Source of the DNA: Alphaproteobacteria bacterium
Lineage (GTDB): Bacteria > Pseudomonadota > Alphaproteobacteria > RF32 > CAG-239
Reading direction: 5' to 3'
Assembly: GCA_017480745.1 (NCBI GenBank)
Contig: JAFUSA010000031.1
Span: 1 to 64,000, forward strand
Length of the DNA stretch: 64,000 bases
This document shows positions 52,200-60,265 of this stretch, one piece after another. Numbering within the stretch: the first letter of the stretch is position 1; every line of letters starts with the position of its first letter. The position numbers and the translations under genes were made by a program. The notes below the pieces were generated by a model, which did no database searches, had not been told where the DNA came from, and saw only the letters and a program-made list of their open reading frames with translations.

Positions 52200-52238
52200 A
52201 ATACCTCGGTTGGCAACAACCGAGGTATTTTGTTGTAA
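52200..52238 (+). terminator. intrinsic terminator of the autotransporter
   Basis: AATACCTCGGTTG / CAACCGAGGTATT around GCAA, then TTGTTG. Confidence 0.8.
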
Positions 52239-52276
52239 AAATAATAAAAACTCTTTACGGTAGTGCGTGGTGTTTT

Positions 52277-52897
52277 TCATTTATCCTTATCTTTTTGCGT
52301 TAGCTCAAAATTAGCCACTTTAATTGTTTCATAATACGGCAGCAAAACCAAAATAACGATAATCAAAATCAAATAAAGGCGATAACCGGTAATTTCCACA
52401 ATGTTAAAGACATCTAACAACAAAATAAATATGGTCGAAAAAATCAGACTCATAGTAACAAATTTTAAATTACCGACGGCTTTACTTTTGTTGTTTTTCA
52501 AAAGTGAGAATTTGGCATTTTTGCCTTTTTGCACCTGATTATTATAATCAAAAGCCGATTCGCGAACCGGTTTATCGGTAAAAGGGTCTATTACCTCAAA
52601 AAAAGGCTCTTCTTTACTGGCATAAACCAAATAACCGATAATATCAGGGTTGCTTTTAGATGTTTCACTCAAATGTTGCTTTAATAAATCTTTGTCACTT
52701 ATATGATCCGGCAAACTTAATTTGTTGCGCACTTCAAAAATTTGCAAAGGTGTTAAGGTTGCAGTATCTACAATAACCAAATCGGCACGGTACTTACCCT
52801 CCTTATAATTAAACAGCAGACTGTCATCGGGATAACCTTGCTTTTGCAAATAATCAATCAGATGTTGCAACGTATCTTTTTCTGTGCTTTTTTGCAT
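52277..52897 (-). CDS. PD-(D/E)XK-like nuclease domain with two C-terminal membrane segments
   Basis: 206 aa. Residues 1-125 resemble the restriction-endonuclease-like N-terminal domain: LLFNYKEGKYRADLVIVD (Asp39) and LQIFEVRNKL with Glu55 and Arg57 where most members have Lys. Two hydrophobic segments (about 143-165 and 170-190) follow, so the domain faces the cytosol from the membrane. The K-to-R change could reduce or abolish cutting. No restriction or methylase gene is next to it. Function unknown. Confidence 0.65.
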   Translation of the reverse strand: MQKSTEKDTLQHLIDYLQKQGYPDDSLLFNYKEGKYRADLVIVDTATLTPLQIFEVRNKLSLPDHISDKDLLKQHLSETSKSNPDIIGYLVYASKEEPFFEVIDPFTDKPVRESAFDYNNQVQKGKNAKFSLLKNNKSKAVGNLKFVTMSLIFSTIFILLLDVFNIVEITGYRLYLILIIVILVLLPYYETIKVANFELTQKDKDK

Positions 52898-53012
52898 AGT
52901 ATTCTCCTCAGATAATCTACATAATCATTAAAGCCGCTATAATTTATAAAACTTTAAGTGTAAAAAGTCATATCGTTGTTGATTATTTGAAAAGAACCGC
53001 TATCATATCAGT

Positions 53013-54323
53013 ATGTTAGATTTGTTAGCAGAAAAAAAAGAATTTACCGTCAGTGAAATATCGTTTGCCATTAAACATTTGGTGGAAACGAATTTTGCTT
53101 ATGTGCGAGTTAAGGGTGAAATTTTCGGCGCTAAACGTGCCGATTCGGGGCATTGGTATTTGTCGCTCAAAGATGAAAATTCCCTTTTGGCGGCGGTATG
53201 TTGGCGTGGTGTGGCAAATTCATTGCCAATTAAAATAGAAGACGGAGTTGAAGTTATTGCCAGCGGGAAAATAACCACTTTTAACGGACGTTCGTCTTAT
53301 CAATTAGTTATAGAAAAATTAGAAATTGCCGGCGAAGGAGCTCTTTTAAAACTTTTGGAAGAGCGTAAACAAAAATTTTTGGCCGAAGGACTTTTTGCTG
53401 CCGAACATAAAAAGAAAATACCATATTTACCGCAAACAATCGGAGTTATTACCAGTCCGACCGGAGCTGTCATTCGCGATATTATTCATCGTATTCGAGA
53501 CAGATTTCCCACACGTATTATCGTTTGGCCGACACCGGTGCAAGGTGAAGGCGCCGCCGAAAAAATTGCCGCAGCAATCAAAGGTTTTAATGATTTACCC
53601 GTCGATTCTCCATATAAACCTGACGTGTTGATTGTAGCGCGAGGTGGTGGCAGTTTGGAAGATTTGTGGCCGTTTAATGAAGAAATAGTGGTGCGTGCCG
53701 TGTATAATTCGGAGATTCCGCTTATTTCCGCCGTAGGGCATGAAACAGATACCATGTTAATTGATTATGCCGCTGATTTAAGGGCTCCAACTCCAACCGG
53801 TGCCGCCGAATTTGCCGTACCGGTAAAAACCGAATTATACAACGGTTTATTAACTACTGACTTACGCATTAAAAATGCTGTTTTTCGTTATTTTAACGAG
53901 CTAAAACAATATATGGAAGCTTTAGGGCGAGGCATACCTTCATTAGAGCAAATAGTTTTGGAAAATCAGCAAAAAATAGATGACCGCCACGAACGCTTGC
54001 AATTAGCTTTTGCTAATTTACTTAAAGATAAAAATAATTTGATAAAATTGACGAATTTGAAACCTTTTTATATTAAAACATTGCTTGAAACGAAAAAGGA
54101 AAACTTGCGCAACTTGGCGTTACGTTTAGAATCCGTTTCAATAGATGCAGTTCTAAAACGCGGATTCGCTTGGGTTTCAGATGGCAAATTTCAAACTTTG
54201 TATAACACCAACAGCGCCAAAAAAGCACAAAACTTGCACATTCGTTTCGCCGATGGAATTGTTAAAGCACGCGTAACGGAGAGAGATTGTGCGATTCAAG
54301 GCGATTTGTTTGATAATTGGTAG
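53013..54323 (+). CDS. xseA: exodeoxyribonuclease VII large subunit
   Basis: 436 aa. N-terminal OB fold (VSEISFAIKHLVE, FAYVRVKGEIFGAK, GHWYLSLKDE) and the catalytic domain with ITSPTGAVIRDIIHRI, VARGGGSLEDLWPFNEE and SAVGHETDTMLIDYAADLRAPTPT, followed by a coiled coil. With XseB it degrades single-stranded DNA to oligonucleotides. xseB is not in the window. The 3' end overlaps the M23 gene start by 35 bp. Confidence 0.95.
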   Translation: MLDLLAEKKEFTVSEISFAIKHLVETNFAYVRVKGEIFGAKRADSGHWYLSLKDENSLLAAVCWRGVANSLPIKIEDGVEVIASGKITTFNGRSSYQLVIEKLEIAGEGALLKLLEERKQKFLAEGLFAAEHKKKIPYLPQTIGVITSPTGAVIRDIIHRIRDRFPTRIIVWPTPVQGEGAAEKIAAAIKGFNDLPVDSPYKPDVLIVARGGGSLEDLWPFNEEIVVRAVYNSEIPLISAVGHETDTMLIDYAADLRAPTPTGAAEFAVPVKTELYNGLLTTDLRIKNAVFRYFNELKQYMEALGRGIPSLEQIVLENQQKIDDRHERLQLAFANLLKDKNNLIKLTNLKPFYIKTLLETKKENLRNLALRLESVSIDAVLKRGFAWVSDGKFQTLYNTNSAKKAQNLHIRFADGIVKARVTERDCAIQGDLFDNW

Positions 54324-55194
54324 TTGGCTGACGGTGAATAACTGTTTGGCTCTCGAAATTTGCGGAGACATAAAACAAGGCGAATTACTTTTGTTAAAAA
54401 GTGCACGCAACGTTGTTTTTTACGACAATACCCAAATTGCCGATTTTGTTGCCACAGAACAAAACATTAAAAGCAAAACAGAGTGTATGGTTGCATCGGA
54501 TGGCCAAGCTTTATTGGCATTACCGCGAAATGCCGCCAAAAAATCTTTAATTGCCGATTATCCCGGCACAGATTACGGAACAATTTATGAAATAGATATC
54601 GCTCCGTCAAAATGGGATATTCAACATATTAAAGGAGTGGCACAACATAAAGTAACTCCCTATAAAAGACATGAAAAAGAAATATCTCGCGAATTAAATG
54701 ATGTGCGCACAGCACTCACAAAAGAAAGCTTTGAAGAATTTTGGCGCGAAGGATTTACAATGCCGGTCAATGGACGTATCAGCGGCAACTTTGGTAACCA
54801 ACGGATATATAACGGAATACCCAAAAATCCGCATAGCGGAACAGATATTGCCGCCCCCGAAGGAACACCGGTAAAAGCTTCCGGAAGCGGCAAGGTTGTT
54901 TTGAGCGGTAAAAATTATTTTTATACCGGCAACATGGTTATTATCAGCCACGGACAAAGCTTATACACTATTTATGCGCACCTTAAAGAAGCCACCGTAA
55001 AAGACGGCGATATAGTAAAAAAAGGTGACATTATCGGCTATGTAGGCAAAACCGGACGTGCAACCGGCGCACATTTACATTGGGGTGCTGTTGCCGGCGG
55101 AGTACGTTTTCGTCCGCAGTCATTATTAGATATAAACGAAAAAAAATGCCGGCATTTTGACGGTGTTTACATTGGTAGCTTAGTGGAGGATTAA
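54289..55194 (+). CDS. secreted M23 (LytM) metallopeptidase-domain protein
   Basis: 301 aa with a GTG start inside xseA (GAGAGATT before it). Signal peptide ends NNCLALEI (about 21). The C-terminal LytM domain (about 160-285) keeps all zinc ligands: GNFGNQRIYNG, PHSGTDIAAPEGTPV (His, Asp), YAHL and GAHLHWG. It would be an active peptidoglycan endopeptidase. The order xseA - M23 - uppP in one unit suggests a wall-growth role. Confidence 0.88.
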   Translation: MRFKAICLIIGSWLTVNNCLALEICGDIKQGELLLLKSARNVVFYDNTQIADFVATEQNIKSKTECMVASDGQALLALPRNAAKKSLIADYPGTDYGTIYEIDIAPSKWDIQHIKGVAQHKVTPYKRHEKEISRELNDVRTALTKESFEEFWREGFTMPVNGRISGNFGNQRIYNGIPKNPHSGTDIAAPEGTPVKASGSGKVVLSGKNYFYTGNMVIISHGQSLYTIYAHLKEATVKDGDIVKKGDIIGYVGKTGRATGAHLHWGAVAGGVRFRPQSLLDINEKKCRHFDGVYIGSLVED

Positions 55195-56025
55195 ATGTCT
55201 GATTTACAAACCGTATTATTGGCTTTATTACAGGGAATTACCGAATTTTTGCCGGTAAGCTCGTCAGGGCATTTGATTTTATTTTCTAAATTAGGAAATT
55301 TTCCCGATCAGGGAATTGCCATGGATGTTGCATTGCATATCGGTTCCATCATTGCGGTAATTATTTATTTTTTTCCGATTCTATGGGAAATGTTACGCGG
55401 ATTATGGAAAAGCAAGTTTTTACCGAATATGCAAATTTACGGCTCGAAGGTTTTTTATTTGCTGGTAATAGCAACCATTCCGGCTCTTGTTTGCGGAGCA
55501 ATACTTAAATATTGTGGCACGGAATGGTTGCGTAGCACAAAATTAATCGGCTGGAACATTTTAATTTACGGTTTGCTTTTATGGTTTTTTGATAGTGTAT
55601 CCCTAACCGCACGCAAAATAAGAAATTTAGAAATTAAAGATGCCGTATTAATTGGCTTGGCACAGTGTTTGGCTTTACTTCCGGGAACAAGCCGCTCCGG
55701 CGTTACCATAACAATGTGCAGAATGTTAGCAATGGAACGAAGAGAAGCAGCCACTTTTTCAATGTTAATGTCCATTCCGGTAATTTTGGCGGCAGGAATT
55801 ATTTCCGGTTATGAATTGTGGCAAAACGGTGATATGCAGCAAATAGCTCAGGCCTGTAACGCTATTGAATATTCGTTTGTATTTTCCATCTTAGCAATTT
55901 TTATTTTGATGCAATGGCTCAAAAAATGGAGCTTTTTTCCGTTTGTAATATATCGCGTTATGCTTGGCACAGCCTTATTGCTTGACGCTTACGGTATTTA
56001 TAATATCAAAGATTTATTTTTCTAA
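55195..56025 (+). CDS. uppP: undecaprenyl-diphosphatase
   Basis: 276 aa, about eight helices. BacA/UppP motifs QGITEFLPVSSSGHLIL (Glu20, Ser26-28 area) and LLPGTSRSGVTI (Arg in motif 2) are intact. It dephosphorylates undecaprenyl pyrophosphate to recycle the lipid carrier for peptidoglycan. It starts directly after the M23 stop. Confidence 0.95.
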   Translation: MSDLQTVLLALLQGITEFLPVSSSGHLILFSKLGNFPDQGIAMDVALHIGSIIAVIIYFFPILWEMLRGLWKSKFLPNMQIYGSKVFYLLVIATIPALVCGAILKYCGTEWLRSTKLIGWNILIYGLLLWFFDSVSLTARKIRNLEIKDAVLIGLAQCLALLPGTSRSGVTITMCRMLAMERREAATFSMLMSIPVILAAGIISGYELWQNGDMQQIAQACNAIEYSFVFSILAIFILMQWLKKWSFFPFVIYRVMLGTALLLDAYGIYNIKDLFF

Positions 56026-56026
56026 T

Positions 56027-56077
56027 CATATAGCGTATTGCCGTGCTTGCTTAATCGGCTTACCAATACGCTATGTG
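56027..56077. repeat. 14-bp inverted repeat with inner stem
   Basis: CATATAGCGTATTG and CAATACGCTATGTG pair (one mismatch-type G-T), with a further CCG/CGG inside. It directly follows uppP and is not followed by a T run. On the minus strand a TTGACTTTTGC motif like the pilin-leader promoters lies about 80 bases upstream, so it could be a decayed leader or simply a 3' hairpin. Confidence 0.5.
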
Positions 56078-56187
56078 AAATATTAAGTTCAATTAATGAA
56101 TTGAAAGCCTTGACTATAATAATCTATCTCAACATTAAAAAAAGCAAAAGTCAATTATCTTTTATAAAAATCTGCAAAGTTTGCAAA

Positions 56188-56214
56188 AAAGGCAGCCAAC
56201 AGACTGCCTTTTAT
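56188..56214 (-). terminator. intrinsic terminator of the DegT gene
   Basis: On the minus strand AAAAGGCAGTC TGTTG GCTGCCTTTTTT, 19 bases after the stop. Confidence 0.8.
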
Positions 56215-56232
56215 TCAAAAAGTAAACAATTA

Positions 56233-57399
56233 CTAAGCTGCCTTATTCATTTTGGTGGCGGCAAAAGCATTCATTTTTTCAATAATATAACTCATTTGCT
56301 CGTCACTCAAATAAGGTGTCATCGGCAAACTGCAAACTGTTTTGGAAAGCTTTTCGCATACCGGTAAGGAGCGATTATTCCATTTAGCATAGGCAGTTTG
56401 TGTGTTAACCGGACGTGGATAATATGCACCACACGGAATACCGTTTGCCTTCAAATAGGTTATCAATTCATCTCTGTCCGGACAGTTAATAGTATAAAGA
56501 GCATAAGCCGAACGACAACCTTCCAAAATCTTTTGCTTACCAAAATAAGGACTCAACTCATTGTCGTAGCGTTTAGCAACCTGATATCTCTTTTCAAGTT
56601 CGTCTTTGAACACACTCAATTTAAGCAACAAAACGGCTCCTTGGAAAGAGTTCATACGACCGGTCATTCCCAAACGAATATTATCATAATGATCTTCCTT
56701 GCTCATACCGTGAACACGACAAGAAATTACCATATCGTTTTCATCACTGTTATTGGTAAATACCGCTCCGCCATCGCCATAACCACCCAACGGCTTGGTA
56801 GGATAAAACGAAGTAGCCGTCATATCAGCAATGGAACCGGCATTTTTGCCTTTATAATTTGAACCAAAACTCTGACAAGAATCGGACAATACTTTCATTC
56901 CGTTTTCTTTGGCAATTTTCATAATTTCGTCGTAATTACATGGCGAACCGAAAATATCAACCGGAATAATTGCCTTCAAATTCAACTTACCTTCGGCTTT
57001 AACCTCGGCAATAGCACGTTTCAAATCGGCGATATCCATATTATATGTTTCCGGATCAGAATCTACAAAAATAGGAGTAGCTCCGAGCAAAACAGGAGCC
57101 TCTGCCGAAGCAACAAATGTAAACGACGAAACAAATACCGCATCACCCGGCTTAACATCCCATGCCATTAATGCTAACGTTAAGGCATCTGTTCCCGAAC
57201 CGCAAGTAGAGCAATATTTTGTGCCGGCAAACTCTGCCAACTTAGAATCCAACTCTTTGGTTTCAGGACCTTGACAATAAGCTCCATGATTCAAAATATT
57301 TTTAAACGCATCTAAAAATTTTTCCTGACCAATTACTTTTTGAGTGGTTGCACAGTCAAACAAATTAATCGGTTCAGCAGGTTTATCAGTCATATTCAT
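56233..57399 (-). CDS. DegT/DnrJ/EryC1/StrS-family sugar aminotransferase
   Basis: 388 aa PLP enzyme. CGSGTDALTLAL (phosphate binding), DSCQSFGSNYKGKNAG and the Schiff-base Lys202 in SFYPTKPLGGYGDGG. Such enzymes convert keto-sugar nucleotides to amino sugars for O-antigen, capsule or lipid A. No sugar-biosynthesis partner genes are near, so the substrate is open. AAGGAT precedes the ATG. Monocistronic. Confidence 0.92.
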   Translation of the reverse strand: MNMTDKPAEPINLFDCATTQKVIGQEKFLDAFKNILNHGAYCQGPETKELDSKLAEFAGTKYCSTCGSGTDALTLALMAWDVKPGDAVFVSSFTFVASAEAPVLLGATPIFVDSDPETYNMDIADLKRAIAEVKAEGKLNLKAIIPVDIFGSPCNYDEIMKIAKENGMKVLSDSCQSFGSNYKGKNAGSIADMTATSFYPTKPLGGYGDGGAVFTNNSDENDMVISCRVHGMSKEDHYDNIRLGMTGRMNSFQGAVLLLKLSVFKDELEKRYQVAKRYDNELSPYFGKQKILEGCRSAYALYTINCPDRDELITYLKANGIPCGAYYPRPVNTQTAYAKWNNRSLPVCEKLSKTVCSLPMTPYLSDEQMSYIIEKMNAFAATKMNKAA

Positions 57400-57540
57400 A
57401 TCCTTCTAAAAATTTCAACTGTTCGTAATCTACAATTATTTTTCCTCGCTTGCAACACACAAAAAATTACAGCTTTGTAACAATTTCCGTTTATATTGCA
57501 CTCTTGTTGCCAAATATCTTGCTGATTTTACAAAAATCGT

Positions 57541-57568
57541 TTGACTTTTTAATTTTTTGTGATAGTAT
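57541..57568 (+). promoter_or_regulatory. promoter of leader RNA E
   Basis: -35 TTGACT (57541-57546), 16-bp spacer TTTTAATTTTTTGTGA, -10 TAGTAT (57563-57568). Confidence 0.75.
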
Positions 57569-57574
57569 TCCAGA

Positions 57575-57770
57575 TAGAACTTCGGTTCGAGGGCTTTGAA
57601 CAGCTCTTAGGTTTTCGGTGCTTTTGCATCGTTATAAGAATGTAATATATCTCCGATTGGGTCGGGGAGTCTCTAACGGATGTTCAGGAACTTTGTTCTA
57701 AAGGTTAGGGGAATCACTAAAACCTATGATTGTTCAACTCTCCCGACCGCTGTTTAGTGGTCAATTTTTT
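57575..57770 (+). ncRNA. structured leader RNA E upstream of pilin-like gene
   Basis: About 195 nt. P1: TTGAACA (57596-57602) with TGTTCAA (57731-57737) and AGGTTTT (57609-57615) with AAAACCT (57719-57725), around CTCTT/TGATT. Hairpin 1 CGGTGC/GCATCG (TTTT loop), hairpin 2 CTCCGA with TCGGGGAG (one bulge). Terminal hairpin GACCGC (57745-57750) / GTGGTC (57757-57762) then AATTTTTT. The competing helix is GGTCGGG (57660-57666) with CCCGACC (57742-57748), covering the 5' arm of the terminator. Most divergent of the three leaders in sequence, same architecture. Confidence 0.75.
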
Positions 57771-57804
57771 ATTGTGTTAATACTTAATTTTAGGAGATAG
57801 AATT

Positions 57805-58431
57805 ATGAAAAACTTAAATGTAAAAAATCAAAACGGGCGCTCAATGATTGAGATGCTGGGTGTTCTTGCTATCATCGGTGTTTTATCGGTTGGCGGAATC
57901 GCGGGATACAGCAAGGCGATGATGAAATATAGAATCAATAAAACCATTGAGCAGATAACGTTAATTGCCGGTAATGTGAGAACATTTTTTGCTATGCAAA
58001 GGGATTATGAAGGACTTGATTCAAGCACAGATGATGGTAGGAAAATAATTCAAAAAGCCAAACTTGTGCCCGATGAAATGTGGAATGAAGCCGGAAACGG
58101 TTTGGTAAATGCGTTTGGAGATATGTTTTATGTAAATGCAACAGGAAAGTCGGCAGAGGATTCTTATGGTAATAGAGCGTTTCAAATTCAACTGCATGAA
58201 ATACCAGAAGAAGCCTGCATTGAGTTATTATCGCATGATTGGCAAGCCAGCGGTATGGTAGCTATATATACAGATACCAGTTCCAAAGGAGAAGTAATTG
58301 CTAAGGTTCCGCTCAGTGTTGAGGCGGCAACCAACTTCTGTGCCGATAATAGTGGCGATGATAAAGACACTCTTTTTATGTTTGATATAGACTGGAACAG
58401 GTGGTCTGACGGACTTTACATTTATGAATAA
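57805..58431 (+). CDS. type IV pilin-like protein, family member E
   Basis: 208 aa. NGRSMIEMLGVLAIIGVLS with Glu+5, then IAGNVRTFFAMQRDYEG, KAKLVPDEM, IPEEACIELLSHDW and an end rich in Asp/Trp. Codons in the conserved N-terminal helix differ from copy A mainly at silent positions, so the protein and not the DNA is conserved. Only two or three cysteines. SD AGGAG before the ATG. It stands behind leader RNA E. Confidence 0.8.
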   Translation: MKNLNVKNQNGRSMIEMLGVLAIIGVLSVGGIAGYSKAMMKYRINKTIEQITLIAGNVRTFFAMQRDYEGLDSSTDDGRKIIQKAKLVPDEMWNEAGNGLVNAFGDMFYVNATGKSAEDSYGNRAFQIQLHEIPEEACIELLSHDWQASGMVAIYTDTSSKGEVIAKVPLSVEAATNFCADNSGDDKDTLFMFDIDWNRWSDGLYIYE

Positions 58432-58491
58432 GGATATCCAAGTCTTTTATTTATGTTTGGCATTGATTTTAAGAGATCTCTATGGAAAAAT

Positions 58492-58531
58492 ACAACTTGG
58501 CAATAATATTAACAACTTGGCAATAATATTA
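58492..58531. repeat. 20-bp tandem duplication at the ABC gene end
   Basis: ACAACTTGGCAATAATATTA occurs twice in direct succession (58492-58511 and 58512-58531). The second copy contains the stop codon of the minus-strand ABC exporter (58531-58529). Confidence 0.9.
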
Positions 58532-60265
58532 CTTTTCCATTTTTTGGATTTGGTAAAAGTTGTAGTAAGCGCCGCGGTGAGAAAGCAGCTCATCGTGAGC
58601 GCCTTCTTCAACAATTTTTCCCTTATCCATAACTACCAATCTATCCATTTCTTTTAAGGTAGAAAGGCGGTGAGCAATGGCAATCACTGTTTTGCCGCGC
58701 ATAAGTTTTTTGAGTGATTTTTGAATGTAGCGTTCGCTTTCGCTATCAAGCGCTGATGTTGCTTCATCTAAAATTAAAATCGGCGCATCTTTCAAAATAG
58801 CGCGAGCAATGGCAATACGTTGTCGTTCACCACCTGAAAGCATAACTCCGCGTTCACCGACTTTGCTGTTATAACCGTGCGGAAGTTCACGAATAAACTC
58901 ATCGGCATACGCCATTTTAGCAGCTTTGATTACATCTGCATCGCTGGCATAAACATTGCCGTAACGAATATTTTCCATAATTGTGCGGTTAAATAAAGTT
59001 GTATCTTGCGGAATAACGGCTATTTTTGCACGCAAGCTCTCCTGACGCACTTGTTTTATGTCTTCGCCACCGACAATAATTTTGCCGCCGGTAACATCAT
59101 AATAGCGCACCAAAAGTTTAATCAGAGTTGATTTGCCGCTGCCGGAATGCCCGACCAAACCAACTTTTTCGCCGGATTTTATTTTGAGATTAAATTTTTC
59201 AAACAGATTTTCCTTGTTGTTATAGTGATAAGTTATATTATTAAAATATATGGCTTTGCCACGCAAAGACATGTTGTGTGCGTTTGGTAAATCAAGCACT
59301 TGACATGGTGAAAAAATAAGTGTCAACCCATCTTTGACTTGTCCGTAGGCTTGTGCAAATTCACCGGCAAAAAAGCCAATGTTTGTAACATCCATGGTTA
59401 GACCGTGCATTAACGAAGTGCAAAGCACAACTGCGGTTAAATCTAAACGCCCCAAATACCAAAAATAAAAAATACATAAACAAGAAGCCAAATAAGTCAG
59501 GCGAAAAATTAAATTGCCTTGCCAATCAAAAACAGCATCTTTTTGGCGCTCACTCTGTTCGGCACGAACTGCTCCTTTTAACACTTGATAAAAGCGGCGT
59601 TTTTCAAAAAAGTAGTTAGCAAAACTTTTAACTAAATCTGAATTAGTGATGGTATCAATAAAAACGCCATCCGTTTCTGCCGAAAAGCGCGCTCTTTTTT
59701 CTGCCCATGAACCTATTTTGCGACGTATGGCTACCATGGAAACAATAAAAATAATATTCAATAAGCCGATGATTAAACCAAGCTCCGTATCACAGCGAAA
59801 AACCAAAAACAAAGTAACTAAAATACCGGCAACCGGACGAATCAGACCAAACACAATTTGGCCTTCAACTTCTTTAATTCCGGAAACAATGTTTTTTGTT
59901 TTTGCGGCAATTTTACCGGCCATCTCTTCATTGAAAAACACCACAGAATGATGATGCACCGCCACAAAAATATCTTTGTAAATCAAACTGCAAAAATAAG
60001 GCAAAAATTTGCCGTTAGTATAGCGCCAAATAAAGTTTACCAAACTGCCGGCAAACATAAAAAACGTTAGCATAATAACATAAAACAAGATATTATGCAA
60101 AATGTCATTGTTTGCCGTATATTTTGGTAATAGGCCGATTATTTGCGCCATGGCATACACCTCTCCGCGATCGGCAAGACTGCGGCAGATAAGCGCAAAC
60201 AAAATAACTCCGGCCATTAATTTTGTTTTGCGTAAATATTTGAGAATAAAAGCAAAAACATTCAT
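58529..60265 (-). CDS. ABC exporter, fused permease and ATPase
   Basis: 578 aa. Six-helix membrane domain (about 1-320), then the nucleotide-binding domain: Walker A GHSGSGKSTL, signature MLSGGERQRIAIAR, Walker B ILILDEATSALD and the His switch IAHRLSTL. A half-transporter that works as a dimer, of the MsbA/multidrug or peptide type; substrate unknown. Last gene of a long minus-strand unit; its ATG overlaps the LOG-family stop by 4 bases. Confidence 0.92.
   Translation of the reverse strand: MNVFAFILKYLRKTKLMAGVILFALICRSLADRGEVYAMAQIIGLLPKYTANNDILHNILFYVIMLTFFMFAGSLVNFIWRYTNGKFLPYFCSLIYKDIFVAVHHHSVVFFNEEMAGKIAAKTKNIVSGIKEVEGQIVFGLIRPVAGILVTLFLVFRCDTELGLIIGLLNIIFIVSMVAIRRKIGSWAEKRARFSAETDGVFIDTITNSDLVKSFANYFFEKRRFYQVLKGAVRAEQSERQKDAVFDWQGNLIFRLTYLASCLCIFYFWYLGRLDLTAVVLCTSLMHGLTMDVTNIGFFAGEFAQAYGQVKDGLTLIFSPCQVLDLPNAHNMSLRGKAIYFNNITYHYNNKENLFEKFNLKIKSGEKVGLVGHSGSGKSTLIKLLVRYYDVTGGKIIVGGEDIKQVRQESLRAKIAVIPQDTTLFNRTIMENIRYGNVYASDADVIKAAKMAYADEFIRELPHGYNSKVGERGVMLSGGERQRIAIARAILKDAPILILDEATSALDSESERYIQKSLKKLMRGKTVIAIAHRLSTLKEMDRLVVMDKGKIVEEGAHDELLSHRGAYYNFYQIQKMEK

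Noticed and set aside
54289-54323. xseA/M23 overlap as a frameshift or fusion
   Set aside because: Both proteins are complete by motif and length; the 35-bp overlap with GTG start is ordinary coupling.
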